From the NCBI GenBank assembly GCA_046350295.1, contig JAXMAR010000014.1:1-64000 (forward strand): DNA of 64,000 nt, read 5' to 3'. This stretch comes from JAXMAR01 sp046350295. Its GTDB lineage: Bacteria; Planctomycetota; Planctomycetia; Gemmatales; Gemmataceae. Below, piece by piece: positions 46,380-55,390 of this stretch (the first letter of the stretch is position 1; each line of letters begins with the position of its first letter). The position numbers and the translations under genes are program-made. The notes below the pieces were generated by a model. It searched no databases. It was not told the origin of the DNA and was given only the letters and a program-made list of their open reading frames with translations.

Positions 46380-47030
46380 ATGGCCTACCAAATCCGCCAC
46401 GCCGGTTCTCCCAAACTGCTGAGCGGCATCAGCGCCCAGCAGATCGCCGACGGTCTGCGCGACGGTCGCTGGGACGCGGCCGATGAGGTGCGCGGCGAGG
46501 GCGAGACATCCTGGCAAGCGCTCGAGAACCATCCGCAGTTCGCCGAGCTGGTCGAGGAGCTGGACGAGCTGGGTCCGCCGCGCCATGAGGAGCCGACCAA
46601 CCTCGACATGAACGCGTTGATCGATGTCTGTCTCGTCTTGCTGATCTTCTTCATCCTGACGACAACGTATGCGCTCGCGGTGCAAAAAGTCGTGGAAGTT
46701 CCGGAAGCGAAGGCGGAAGGGAAGAAAGCGCGGCAGGTGAGCGCCGCGGAGATCAAGCAGCGGATGGTCCGCGTCCGGGCCTTCAAGGACGCGGGCGGCA
46801 AGCTGACGATCCAGATCGAGAATACGACCCGCGACGTTACCGACGCGGAGGGCAAGATCGACAAGGCGCGGCTGGCGGAGGAGTTGCGGCGTGAGGTCAA
46901 AGGGGATACGATCCGCACGGAGGTATTGCTCGACGCGCGCGATGTCAGCTGGGGAGAGTTCATCACGATCCAGGACGCGGCCCGCAGCGCCGGCGTCGAC
47001 AAGATTCACCACGTGTCGAAGGCGAAGTAG
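46380..47030 (+). CDS. Second ExbD-family protein with N-terminal GYF-like domain
   Basis: 216 residues, starting 4 nt after the previous stop. Residues 1-60 ('YQIRHAGSPKLLSGISAQQI', 'GLRDGRWDAADEVRG', 'SWQALENHPQFAEL') again look like a GYF-type domain. The ExbD part is 'LDMNALIDVCLVLLIFFILT' with the conserved aspartate, and a periplasmic domain ends in 'VSWGEFITIQDAARSAGV'. Two non-identical ExbD proteins next to one ExbB suggest a heteromeric complex. Confidence 0.85.
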   Translation: MAYQIRHAGSPKLLSGISAQQIADGLRDGRWDAADEVRGEGETSWQALENHPQFAELVEELDELGPPRHEEPTNLDMNALIDVCLVLLIFFILTTTYALAVQKVVEVPEAKAEGKKARQVSAAEIKQRMVRVRAFKDAGGKLTIQIENTTRDVTDAEGKIDKARLAEELRREVKGDTIRTEVLLDARDVSWGEFITIQDAARSAGVDKIHHVSKAK

Positions 47031-47046
47031 ACTTTCGGGGTCACTC

Positions 47047-48422
47047 ATGCTCCACGGGTCGTCAAGGTCCGACCGCCTCACTCGCCGCGACGCTCTCTCG
47101 CTCGGCGCCGCGTTCGGGCTCTCGCTCGGCCTCGCCGATCTCCTCCGGGCTCGCGCTCAGGAGCGTCCGGCCGCGCCGCGCTCGTTCGGCCGCGCCAGGT
47201 CGGTCATTGTTCTCTACCTGCACGGCGGCCATGCGCAGCAGGAGACGTGGGACCCCAAGCCGGACGGTCCGGAGCAGGCGCGCGGCGAGTTCGGCGCCAT
47301 CGCCACATCGAGTCCCGGCGTCCACTTCAGCGAGCTGTTGCCCCTCTCGGCGCGGATCGCCCACAAGCTGGCCGTCATCCGTTCCCTGACGCACGGCAAC
47401 GCCAACCACGTGCAGGCCAGCCTGGCGGCGCTCACCGGCCATGCCCATCCGCCGGCCGCCGAGGCCCGGGGCGATTTCCCCCCTGCCCCGACCGACTTCC
47501 CTCCCTTTGGCGCCGTCTTCACCCATCTGCGGCCCGCGCGCCGACTGCCGACCTGGGTGCAGGTCGGCCCGCTCATGCGCGAAGCAATGGCACGGTGCTG
47601 CACGGGCAATCCCCTGGATTCCTCGGCCTGCGCAGCAGTCCGTTGAGCGTCGATCAGGACCTGGCGCCGGACGACGTGGCGATTCAAGCGGTCGCCTCCG
47701 ATCCAGCCGTGCCTGTGCTGCGGTTGAGCGCGCGTGGCCGGCTTCTCGATGAGGTCGAGCGCGAACGGCCCCGCCTGGACGCCGCGGCCGATTTACAGAC
47801 GTTCGACGCCTTCCATCGTCGCGCCTTCAATCTCCTGAGCGCCGCCGAGACGGCCCGCGCCTTCCAGCTTGCAGCCGAGCCGCGCGCGGTGCGCGAACGC
47901 TATGGCCGCACGCAGTTCGGCCAGCGCTGCCTCCTGGCACGGCGGCTGGTGGAAGCGGGCGTGCCGATCGTCAACGTCCACTTCTGCCACACGCCCGCCG
48001 GCTCCTGGGACACACACAGCCGGCACTTCCGCGATATGAAGGAGTTGCTCTGCCCGATCTTCGACCGGGCGTTCTCCGCGCTGGTCGACGACCTCGATCA
48101 GCGCGGTCTCCTGGAGGAAACGCTCGTTCTCGCCACCGCGGAGTTCGGCCGCACGCCGCGCGTCAACACCTCCGGCGGCCGCGACCACTGGCCCTTCGTC
48201 TATTCCATCGCCATGGCCGGCGGCGGCACGCGGCCGGGCACGGTCTACGGCGCCTCGGACGCAAGCGCGGCCTATCCACGTTCCCATCCGCACGACCCGC
48301 GCGACCTCGCCGCAACCGTCTACCATCTCCTCGGCGTTCCGCCCGAAACGACAATCCACGACCAGACCGGCCGGCCGCATGCCCTGGTCATCGGCCAGAA
48401 GATTGACGGTCTCCTGTCATGA
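47047..48422 (+). CDS. DUF1501 (secreted sulfatase-like) protein, one frameshift
   Basis: The start MLHGSSRSDRLTRRDALSLG contains a twin-arginine-type leader before the hydrophobic 'AAFGLSLGLADLL'. 'SVIVLYLHGGHAQQETWDPK' is the DUF1501 signature. The frame breaks near 47582. From there the correct frame runs to 48422 with 'GQRCLLARRLVEAGVPIVNV', 'SWDTHSRHFRDMKELLCPIF', 'LATAEFGRTPRVN' and 'GGRDHWP', all typical. DUF1501 proteins belong to the alkaline-phosphatase/sulfatase superfamily and usually partner with PSD1-type proteins. None lies adjacent here; the one in this window is at 61.6 kb. Confidence 0.88.
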
Positions 48423-48438
48423 GGCGACAGCCGAGATG

Positions 48439-48464
48439 AGAATCGGGCCCGCGCGCCCGATTCT
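48439..48464. terminator. 10-bp hairpin after DUF1501 gene
   Basis: Arms 48439-48448 and 48455-48464 are fully complementary around a 6-nt loop, 17 nt after the DUF1501 stop. There is no T tract directly after it. A run of ten A starts at about 48536 in the same intergenic region. Confidence 0.5.
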
Positions 48465-48612
48465 GTCATCGAATTCTCGTGAAACGGAAGGCCCCCGTCC
48501 GCCGTCTTCACGATGTCTTGCCGGCTTCACTGTCGAAAAAAAAAACGATGCGCCGCCCACCGAACCGGCAATACCTTGCGAAGGCACACGTGCATGAAAG
48601 GGCGGGGCTCCC

Positions 48613-48987
48613 ATGAAACTCTCTCTTTTCCTTCCCCTCATGGCGGCGATCCTGGCGACGACGCTACTCGTCGTCGAAAGCGGCCGCGACAAGAAGAGCG
48701 TGACGCCCGGCGAGACGATCCGCAGTCATGACGCGATCCTGGGGACGTTCAAGGCATGCAAGCCGGACGGGACGGAGGAGATCATTTGCGCCAACGGCGT
48801 GCGGCGGCCCATCTTCCGGTTCCATCGCATCGTGTGCGGCCCGTTGCCATGGCTGGAATCGAGCCTGCGCGACGTCATCGACGGTTTGCCGGCGTCGGCG
48901 TTCCCCCTGTTATGGACCGAGGAAGAAGGGCGAGGCGTGTGCCTCATCAACTTGAAGAACGGCGCCATTCTGCACGCGAGCCGCTAA
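48613..48987 (+). CDS. Small secreted or membrane-anchored protein, unknown
   Basis: 124 residues. An N-terminal hydrophobic segment (MKLSLFLPLMAAILATTLLV) is a signal anchor or uncleaved leader. The rest has two cysteines in 'FKACKPDGTEEIICANGV' and further single cysteines in 'RIVCGPLPW' and 'GRGVCLINL'. I do not recognise a family. Its stop is close to the convergent PQQ-type gene (15 nt). Confidence 0.6.
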   Translation: MKLSLFLPLMAAILATTLLVVESGRDKKSVTPGETIRSHDAILGTFKACKPDGTEEIICANGVRRPIFRFHRIVCGPLPWLESSLRDVIDGLPASAFPLLWTEEEGRGVCLINLKNGAILHASR

Positions 48988-49002
48988 GGAACCACGTGGG
49001 GC

Positions 49003-50247
49003 TCACTTCGCGCCGATGCAGTAGAGCTGCGTGTTCGACCGAATGTAGATCCGTCCCACCGACAGCGCCGGGCTGGCGTTGATCGCGCTGGCGTCTCCCA
49101 GATCGTTGTGGGCGATCACACTCAGGTCCTTGGCGTTCAGGACATAGGCGCCGGCGTCGCGCGTGAAGAGGATGATCTTGTCTCCGGCCAGGATCGGCGA
49201 GGAGTAGAGGTTCTTGGTCCCGTCGAGCCGCTCCTGCTTGACGATGTCTCCCTTCTTGAGATCGAGCGCGAAGGCCTGACCGCTGATGAAGACGAAGCGG
49301 CCGTCCACGAGAAGCGGCGAGCAGTGGCTGGCGCCGGCCTTGGTGTTCTTCCAGATCACGTGGGTTTTGGTCACGTCCTCCGAGCCGCCCGGCCGGATGG
49401 CCAGGACGTGCTTGCCGCCGAGCGACGAGTTCATGACGTAGACGACGCCGTCCTTGACGAGCGGCGTGGAGCTGATGTGGCCGCCGATGGTGTCGACGAA
49501 CCATTTCTCCTTGCCGCTGTCCAGGTCGTAGCCGTAGACGGCGTTCATGGCATTGAGGATGACTTCGCGCTTGCCGTCGGGCAGAGTGACGACGACCGGG
49601 GTGGCCCAGCAATCGCTCGTGGACGCTTTCCAGAGGCGTTTGCCGCTCTTGCGGTCGAGCGCGACCAGGGCGCCGAGCTCGACGGTGGCGTTGACGAGGA
49701 GCTTGTCCTCGAAGAGGACGGGGCTGGACCCCGAGCCGAAGCCGTTGATCGCCTTGCCGACCAGCTCGTGCCAGACCAGGGCGCCGTCCAGGTCGAAGCA
49801 GCGGACGCCGTCCTTGCCGAAGTAGACGTAGAGCTTGTCGCCGTCGGTGACGGGGGTGCTGGAGGCGAAGCCGTGCTGGAGGAGGTAGCTGGCGTAATCG
49901 TTCTCGGGCTGCGGGGCGGGGAAGTCCTTCTTCCAGAGGATGTCCCCCTTGTTACGGTCGAAGCAGAAGAGATGGCGGACAATCTCCGGTCCCTTGGTTC
50001 CCGTGAAGCAGGTGACGAAAACGCGGTCCTTCCAGACGATCGGGCTGGAGGAGCCGGGGCCGGGGAGCTTGGCTTTCCAGAGGATGTTTTCTTTCGGGCT
50101 CCAGCGGGTGGGGAAGGAGGTCTCGGCGCTTGTGCCGTCGCCGCGCGGGCCGCGGAAGCGCGGCCAGTCTTCGGCGTGGGCGGTGGTCACGAAGGGGGCA
50201 AAGACGATCGCGGTACAGATGCAGCGCCGAAGATGACGGAAGGTCAT
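49003..50247 (-). CDS. Secreted PQQ-like beta-propeller protein
   Basis: About 414 residues from the ATG at 50247 (MTFRHLRRCICTAIVFAPFV), chosen because it places the signal peptide first; cleavage after 'TTAHA' is likely. 'DWPRFRGPRGDGTSAET' is the standard planctomycete PQQ-propeller start. Repeated blades follow: 'LFCFDRNKGDILWKK', 'LVALDRKSGKRLWKAS', 'VYGYDLDSGKEKWFV' and 'AFALDLKKGDIVKQE'. It resembles BamB-like propellers, and whether it binds PQQ is unknown. Confidence 0.87.
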   Translation of the reverse strand: MTFRHLRRCICTAIVFAPFVTTAHAEDWPRFRGPRGDGTSAETSFPTRWSPKENILWKAKLPGPGSSSPIVWKDRVFVTCFTGTKGPEIVRHLFCFDRNKGDILWKKDFPAPQPENDYASYLLQHGFASSTPVTDGDKLYVYFGKDGVRCFDLDGALVWHELVGKAINGFGSGSSPVLFEDKLLVNATVELGALVALDRKSGKRLWKASTSDCWATPVVVTLPDGKREVILNAMNAVYGYDLDSGKEKWFVDTIGGHISSTPLVKDGVVYVMNSSLGGKHVLAIRPGGSEDVTKTHVIWKNTKAGASHCSPLLVDGRFVFISGQAFALDLKKGDIVKQERLDGTKNLYSSPILAGDKIILFTRDAGAYVLNAKDLSVIAHNDLGDASAINASPALSVGRIYIRSNTQLYCIGAK

Positions 50248-50286
50248 GGTATTCTCGGTGTTGGTCAAGGCGCAGGCGTTACGTCA

Positions 50287-50375
50287 CCAGAGTCGACGCG
50301 CAAGCGTCGAAATCACGCGACGAAAAGATACCGAATCGACGCTTGCGCGTGGATTCTGGTCGCGCCAAGGCGCGA
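50287..50375. repeat. Two adjacent hairpins between minus-strand genes
   Basis: Arms 50287-50310 and 50336-50359 are complementary at 22 of 24 positions, and within the left arm the core TCGACGCGCAAGCGTCGA is nearly self-complementary. A second short hairpin with 7-bp arms follows at 50360-50375. Together they lie just past the DUF1028 stop (50387) on the minus strand and may terminate it. Confidence 0.6.
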
Positions 50376-50386
50376 CGAAGGAATTT

Positions 50387-51094
50387 CTATTCCGCGTCCA
50401 GCTCGAGGGCGAGAATGCGGGCCAGCTCCTGCACGGGCGTCTTATGATCATCGACGCGGAAGTCGATGGCGCGATCGTCGAGCCCATCGGTCCCACCCTT
50501 GTCGCGCACGACCAGGATGGCGGCGGATTGCTTGCCGCGCTTGTCGCCGCCCGCTTTTTCGCCGGCCTCGAGGGCGGCCATGATGCGCCGGGCGAGAGGG
50601 CCTTTTTTCTTCTCGAAGGCGGCGGACATCTCTTCGACGACTTCCTTGCCGGCGAGCAGGTTGCCGAGGCAGACGTGGTGCTTGCCGAGCTTGGCGCCGT
50701 GCCAGCCGTCGCAGTTCTTGCCCGTGAAGGCGAAGGGCCGGCCCAGGGCGTCCACCATGCCGACTTGCCGGTCGTCCCGGTCCTTGTCCGCGGCGGTGAG
50801 GAACTCGATGACCTCCTTGGCGCTCTTGCCCTTGCCGAGGAGATCGAGGCCGCGCGGGCCGTAGGTTGGGTTGCAGGATGACTGCGTGGCAATGGCGCCG
50901 GCGCCTGCTTTGGCCCAGGGCACGCCGGCGCCGACGGCGAGGACCTTGGAAGCGACCCCGACGCCCCATTCCTTGGCGCCGGGATCGTAGGCGACGATGG
51001 AGAAGGTGTTGACGCGCTTTCGGGCCCGGCCGGGCGAATCGGGCGCCGGGGCGAAGAGGACGAAAGCGGCCCAGGTGAAGCAGAGCGTTTGCAT
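50387..51094 (-). CDS. DUF1028 family protein, secreted
   Basis: About 235 residues from the ATG at 51094 (MQTLCFTWAAFVLFAPAPDS), with a signal peptide. 'NTFSIVAYDPGAKEWGVGVA' followed by 'SKVLAVGAGVPWAKAGAGAI' and 'ATQSSCNPTYGPRGLDLL' is the DUF1028 signature, a family with an Ntn-hydrolase-like fold and unknown reaction. The conserved 'VGMVDALGRPFAFTG' and 'HHVCLGNLLAG' blocks are present. The end lies at the glutamate-rich 'LALELDAE'. Confidence 0.88.
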   Translation of the reverse strand: MQTLCFTWAAFVLFAPAPDSPGRARKRVNTFSIVAYDPGAKEWGVGVASKVLAVGAGVPWAKAGAGAIATQSSCNPTYGPRGLDLLGKGKSAKEVIEFLTAADKDRDDRQVGMVDALGRPFAFTGKNCDGWHGAKLGKHHVCLGNLLAGKEVVEEMSAAFEKKKGPLARRIMAALEAGEKAGGDKRGKQSAAILVVRDKGGTDGLDDRAIDFRVDDHKTPVQELARILALELDAE

Positions 51095-51233
51095 AGCGCA
51101 CATTCCGACCGTGAAGCCCGTTCAACGTAGCAGCGCCGCCGCGGCGCGACAAACGAAATCGCTGGGAGCGCCGCGCCCGTCGGCCAGGATATAACAAGTT
51201 GCGGACATCCTCCTTCAGGACACACGATTGGCC

Positions 51234-52166
51234 ATGCGACTCGTCGCCTATCGCCTCGCGCTAACCATCGCCTTGGCCGTCGCCGCTTTGAGCGTTTCCG
51301 GGCCCGAAGCCGGGGAGAAGAGACCGGGCCGGCTGCGGCTCGCTCTCGTTAACATCAAGTCGGTCTACTCCGACGGCCCCGACGCCAAGGCCAACCGCGC
51401 CGGCATCGACGCCAACCTGAAGCGTCACCTCTATTTCATCGACAAGTGCGCCGGCGACGCCGCGGACTTCGTCGGCTTCCCCGAGCTCTCCGTCAACGGC
51501 TACCACTTCAGCAAGAACATGACCTGGCTCAGCCTCGATGGTCCGGAGGTCAAGGCGCTGCAAAAGAAGGCGATCGCAAAGGGGATCTATATCAGCGTCG
51601 GCCTCGCCATCGAGGAGGCGGACGGCAAGCGCTGGAACGTGCAGATCGTGATCGACCCGATGGGCCGTATCATCGCCGTGCACCGCAAGATCTACCTGAC
51701 CAAGGAGAAGGGCTTCGTCGAGGCGGGCGCCGAGCATCCGGTGTTCGAGGTCAAGGGGGTCAAGATGGGCATCGCCATCTGCGCCGACGGCTCGGACCGC
51801 AAGATCCTGCAAGCCCTCGTCGCCAACGGCGCCCAGGTCATCTACGGTCCGCATGCGAACACGACCGGCGGGACCACGGCCGGCTGGTACCGCTTCCGCT
51901 CGGCCTGGGCGGGCCCGGACGGCGCGGGTCGCCCAGCTCAAGGTCTACGCGGCGGCTGCACAACCACGCCGGCCTTTACAACCCGGATTACGCCCCGCCC
52001 TCCGGCAAGGGGTCGAAGACCTTGATTGGAGCCCATGGCGCGCGCCGTTCCTCGGCCCCGACGGCGAACGCTCGGACAGATGCCCTCGTCCACGAGCAAG
52101 GGGGACAGCCGGGAGCATATTCTGATGTGCGATGTGCCTATTGGCGCCGCGAGGGACGCGAAGTGA
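51234..52166 (+). CDS. Carbon-nitrogen hydrolase (nitrilase superfamily), frameshifted 3' end
   Basis: The start MRLVAYRLALTIALAVAALS is a signal peptide. The nitrilase catalytic triad is present as E84 ('GFPELSVNGY'), K152 ('HRKIYLTKEKGF') and C183 ('AICADGSDRK'). After about 51925 the frame changes several times; joined pieces give 'VAQLKVYAA', 'LHNHAGLYNPDYAPPSGKGS', 'LDWSPWRAPFLGPDGERSD' and 'QMPSSTSKGDSREHILMCDV', with a stop at 52166. The first frame alone runs to 52025 as nonsense. The enzyme should hydrolyse an amide or nitrile outside the cytoplasm; the substrate is unknown. Confidence 0.82.
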
Positions 52167-52205
52167 CGACGGTGCCCCAATCCACGAGGGTACGACAAAT
52201 GGAAC

Positions 52206-52230
52206 GCGCGCCGGGATATCCCGTGCGCGC
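52206..52230. terminator. Hairpin between convergent genes
   Basis: A GC-rich palindrome around CGGGATATCCCG, with flanking GCGCGC arms and one bulged base, lies in the 130-nt gap between the nitrilase stop (52166) and the ADP-ribosylglycohydrolase stop (52299). It is placed for bidirectional termination. Confidence 0.5.
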
Positions 52231-52298
52231 AAGGAGTGCACCGGGAACCGCATGGGAAGTTTCGGCGGTGGCGAAGTGACGGCGGGGTAGGGCGGACA

Positions 52299-53237
52299 TC
52301 AATTGGCGGTCGTCAAACGATCGTGTACCTCAAGCAACCGCCCCGCAAGCGCACGAAGATAATCGCGGCCCTTCGGACTACGCTCCAACAGGTCACCACC
52401 AGCCAGCTCGGCTGGCGCCCGCAGCCCCAGGTAAGCGCCGGACAAGCGCCCGGCCATCGCGGCTAGCGTGTCAGTGTCACCGCGGAAGATGACGTTGCAT
52501 ATTGTGCTTTCGAACGACTCGAAGTCGGAAACGAAGCTTCGCGATGGCAGTGGGCGCTGGGTGCAACGCCGCCAATCCGATTGCCGAGCAAAGGTCATCG
52601 ACACGGACCCGCGTCGCCTCTTCAAGCGGCGCCGGTACTCGTTGGACTCACAACTGGAAAGCAAGGCCAGCGAAAAAGCAGCGCGTCGAATTGAGCCGCG
52701 TGAGCAGATTCCAGCTTGGCAGGCAGCAGTTGAGCATGCGATCCCCAGCGGATGGCGGTGCGTTGGCAACGCAGAAAGCCGCGCCTGGTCCCAGAGCCGC
52801 GCTCGATCACTGCCGAACACAAGCCCGACTGGGGCCACTCTCATGGCCGCGCCGTTGCCGAACGAGCCTCCAGGGAAATACTGCTCCGAAACCGCCCGGT
52901 AGTCGCGGCTTTCCTCCATCGCGTCCAACACGGCTCGCGCGCCGCGCCCATAACCGCGCGACGCGACGTAGTTCGCGACAAATGCGCGACAGAGCGATTC
53001 TTCGACGATCTCGCCTTGCTCGATGAGCGCTTCGGCGACGCCGATCGCCATCTGCGTGTCGTCGGTGTACCAGATCTCGTCCTGCGGATAAGCGATCAAG
53101 CTTTCGGACGTGGGAAACCGGGCCCGGATGGCGTCGGCGGATTGGGCTTCGAACTTTCCGCCGAGCGCGTCTCCGATCGCGAGGCCGAGGAGGCAGCCTT
53201 CGAAGCGATCCTTCAGGGCCTCGCGATTGATCGACAT
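52299..53237 (-). CDS. ADP-ribosylglycohydrolase family protein, two compensating indels
   Basis: About 312 residues from the ATG at 53237 (MSINREALKDRFEGCLLGLA). 'GLAIGDALGGKFE', 'IWYTDDTQMAIGVAEALI' (first metal-binding DD-T) and 'FRGDTDTLAAMAGRLSGAYL' (second metal motif) identify the DraG/ADP-ribosyl hydrolase family. Between about 52640 and 52530 the listed frame is arginine-rich nonsense, while the neighbouring frame gives 'ATRVRVDDLCSAIGLAALHP', so two indels cancel out. The enzyme removes ADP-ribose from proteins or small molecules. Confidence 0.82.
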   Translation of the reverse strand: MSINREALKDRFEGCLLGLAIGDALGGKFEAQSADAIRARFPTSESLIAYPQDEIWYTDDTQMAIGVAEALIEQGEIVEESLCRAFVANYVASRGYGRGARAVLDAMEESRDYRAVSEQYFPGGSFGNGAAMRVAPVGLVFGSDRARLWDQARLSALPTHRHPLGIACSTAACQAGICSRGSIRRAAFSLALLSSCESNEYRRRLKRRRGSVSMTFARQSDWRRCTQRPLPSRSFVSDFESFESTICNVIFRGDTDTLAAMAGRLSGAYLGLRAPAELAGGDLLERSPKGRDYLRALAGRLLEVHDRLTTAN

Positions 53238-53285
53238 TGTAGTCCCGGGCGGAACGCAAATGCTACAGCGCACGGAGGGCGCCTG

Positions 53286-53906
53286 CTACAGTTTGCCCGC
53301 CTTCGCCCCCGCATACCGCTCCGCGACCGCCTTCCAGTTGACCGTGTTCCACCAGGCGTCGAGGTAATCGGGGCGCTTGTTCTGGTACTTGAGGTAGTAG
53401 GCGTGCTCCCAGACGTCGACGCCGAGGATGGGGACCTGGTTGCTCATCAGCGGGCTGTCCTGGTTGGCGGAGCTGAGGATCTTGAGCTTGCCGTCGGCGA
53501 GGACGAGCCAGGCCCAGCCGCTGCCGAAGCGGGAGACGCCGGCCTGCTTGAGCTGGGCCTGGAACGTTGAAAAATCACCGAAGGTCGTCTTGATGTCGTC
53601 GGCGAGGGGGCCGGTGGGCTGGCCGCCGCCGCCGGGGCCCATGATTTGCCAGAACATGGCGTGGTTGGCGTGGCCGCCGCCGTTGTTGATGACCGCCTGG
53701 CGGATGTTCTCGGGAACCTGGCTGATCTCGCGCAGCAGCTGCTCGATCGGCTTGGCGGCCAGCGCGGCGTGCCCTTCGAGCGCCTTGTTCACGTTGTCCA
53801 CGTAGGCCTTGTGGTGCCGGCCATGGTGGATCTCCATGGTCATGGCGTCGATGCTCGGCTCCAGGGCGTTCGTCGGGTAAGGCAGACTCGGCAGGGTGTA
53901 AGCCAT
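53286..53906 (-). CDS. sodA: Superoxide dismutase (Mn-type)
   Basis: About 206 residues from the ATG at 53906 (MAYTLPSLPYPTNALEPSID). Metal ligands are seen as H27 ('EIHHGRHHKAYVDNVN'), the histidine in 'NHAMFWQIM', and D and H in 'GVDVWEHAYYLKYQNKRPDY'. 'NQDSPL' points to the manganese type rather than iron. There is no signal peptide, so it is cytoplasmic and detoxifies superoxide. It appears intact, which helps show that frameshifts in neighbours are local. Confidence 0.93.
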   Translation of the reverse strand: MAYTLPSLPYPTNALEPSIDAMTMEIHHGRHHKAYVDNVNKALEGHAALAAKPIEQLLREISQVPENIRQAVINNGGGHANHAMFWQIMGPGGGGQPTGPLADDIKTTFGDFSTFQAQLKQAGVSRFGSGWAWLVLADGKLKILSSANQDSPLMSNQVPILGVDVWEHAYYLKYQNKRPDYLDAWWNTVNWKAVAERYAGAKAGKL

Positions 53907-54031
53907 GGTGCTTCTCCTCAAAAGAGTTCGGCGACATTCCACACGGGGATAGGCTCGGGTAATCTATTGTAGGCAGGCGCGCCGGCAACCACGCGATGGC
54001 TCCCCGCGCCACCGTTCCGCAGGAGAATCCC

Positions 54032-54451
54032 ATGCGCATGTTGTTTGGCGCCCTGGTCGTCTGCCTCCTGGGCGCCGGTTCCGCGGAGGAGGAGGCGAAG
54101 AAGCTCCAGGGCACGTGGAGGGTAACGCACGCCGTCGACGATGGCGAAGAGGATGCGGCTCGAAAGGGGCTGATTCTCGCCTTTGTGGGGGATCGAATTC
54201 TAACCTATGAGGACGGTGAGACGCACGAAGTCTTCGCCTTCACCCTGCAGCCTGGCGAGGACCCTAAGCGCATCGACTTTCGAGTGATCGACAAGAAGTT
54301 CAAAGGCCGCATCGATCGCGGCATTTATCGTCTCGACGGCAAAAAGCTCGAAATCTGCATCCAGGTTGACCCCAAGGCGGATCGGCCGACCATGTTCGCG
54401 GCGAAGAAGGGCTCGAAACTGCACCTCGTCACCCTCGAAAAAGTGAAATAG
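54032..54451 (+). CDS. TIGR03067-like small secreted protein
   Basis: About 139 residues from the ATG at 54032 (MRMLFGALVVCLLGAGSAEE), preceded by AGGAG. 'EEEAKKLQGTWRVTHAVDDG' followed by 'LILAFVGDRILTYEDG' is the lipocalin-like planctomycete family known as TIGR03067. The end 'GSKLHLVTLEKVK' also fits. Its function is unknown. The length is normal. Confidence 0.85.
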   Translation: MRMLFGALVVCLLGAGSAEEEAKKLQGTWRVTHAVDDGEEDAARKGLILAFVGDRILTYEDGETHEVFAFTLQPGEDPKRIDFRVIDKKFKGRIDRGIYRLDGKKLEICIQVDPKADRPTMFAAKKGSKLHLVTLEKVK

Positions 54452-54575
54452 GTCGCAAGGGCGACGATCGGACTTGTCGCCTGCAATCCACGGCTCCTTT
54501 AATCGTTTCTTTCAGTACATCCGGCAAGGTCGGCGCACGATAACTACGGTATCCCACCGAGCGCCGGAGAGATGC

Positions 54576-55340
54576 ATGGGGGCACGCAGCGGACGTCTGG
54601 TTTTCTTGGCTTGCCTATCTTTGCTGGGCTGCCAGACGGCTTTCGATCGATCCGGCGCAATCACCGCCAAGGCGACTCCGAACGAAGAGGCGGCCAAAGA
54701 AGCCGAACCTGCTCGCGTCGCGCCGCCCGCTGCCGAGGAAAAGACGCCGGATGCGAAAGACGAGCGCAACCTGACCTTGGCCGCCATTTACCTCGACCAG
54801 GGCCAGGATGCCCGGGCCTGCGCGCAACTGGAGATCTATCTCGGCAAGCACCCGGAGCACGCCGGCGCCCGGTATTACCATGCCGAGCTGTTGTTCCGGC
54901 AAAAGCGAAACGCCGAGGCCAAGACGGAGTTTGCCGCCGCCGTCGCCGCGCTTCAAGACGAGCGTTTCCTCGATGTGCGCAAGCTGATCCACTGCCATGG
55001 CCGCCTCGCCGACATCGCCGCCCTGGAGGACGACGACTTCGCGCTCCAGCTGCAGCGCGGCATCGCCCTCTTCTGGTTATCGCAGATGCCCGCCGCCTGC
55101 GCCGACGAGGAGGAGCAGGCGCCTGTCGAGGGACTGCTGTGCAAGGCCGTTGGCGCCTTGACGCAGGCCCATGAGCTCGAGCCGGAAGACGCGCGAGCCT
55201 GCTGGTACCTGCACACCGCCTGGCGCAAGCTCGGCCAGGATCCGCCGGCGCGGCGCTTCCTGACGCTGGCGCAGGCCCATGCTCCGTTTTCCTACCTGAC
55301 CCCGGCGGAGCACCGCGACCTGTGCCTGGCCGCACATTGA
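54576..55340 (+). CDS. TPR lipoprotein
   Basis: About 254 residues from the ATG at 54576 (MGARSGRLVFLACLSLLGCQ), with a lipobox 'LSLLGC' that would anchor it to a membrane. Residues about 65-250 have tetratricopeptide-like helices ('LAAIYLDQGQDARACAQLEI', 'YYHAELLFRQKRNAEAKTEF', 'ALTQAHELEPEDARACWYLH'). A helical linker rich in E, A and K separates the lipobox from the repeats. It probably mediates protein contacts at the envelope. It ends 50 nt before acpS. Confidence 0.85.
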   Translation: MGARSGRLVFLACLSLLGCQTAFDRSGAITAKATPNEEAAKEAEPARVAPPAAEEKTPDAKDERNLTLAAIYLDQGQDARACAQLEIYLGKHPEHAGARYYHAELLFRQKRNAEAKTEFAAAVAALQDERFLDVRKLIHCHGRLADIAALEDDDFALQLQRGIALFWLSQMPAACADEEEQAPVEGLLCKAVGALTQAHELEPEDARACWYLHTAWRKLGQDPPARRFLTLAQAHAPFSYLTPAEHRDLCLAAH

Positions 55341-55390
55341 GGTCCGGTTTCGCGGGCGCCCCTTCGGTCCGCCTCTACAATAACGGCATC

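Noticed and set aside
48536..48545. A10 run as part of an intrinsic terminator
   Set aside because: It is about 70 nt from the hairpin at 48439-48464 and on the wrong side to form a T tract for the plus-strand transcript.
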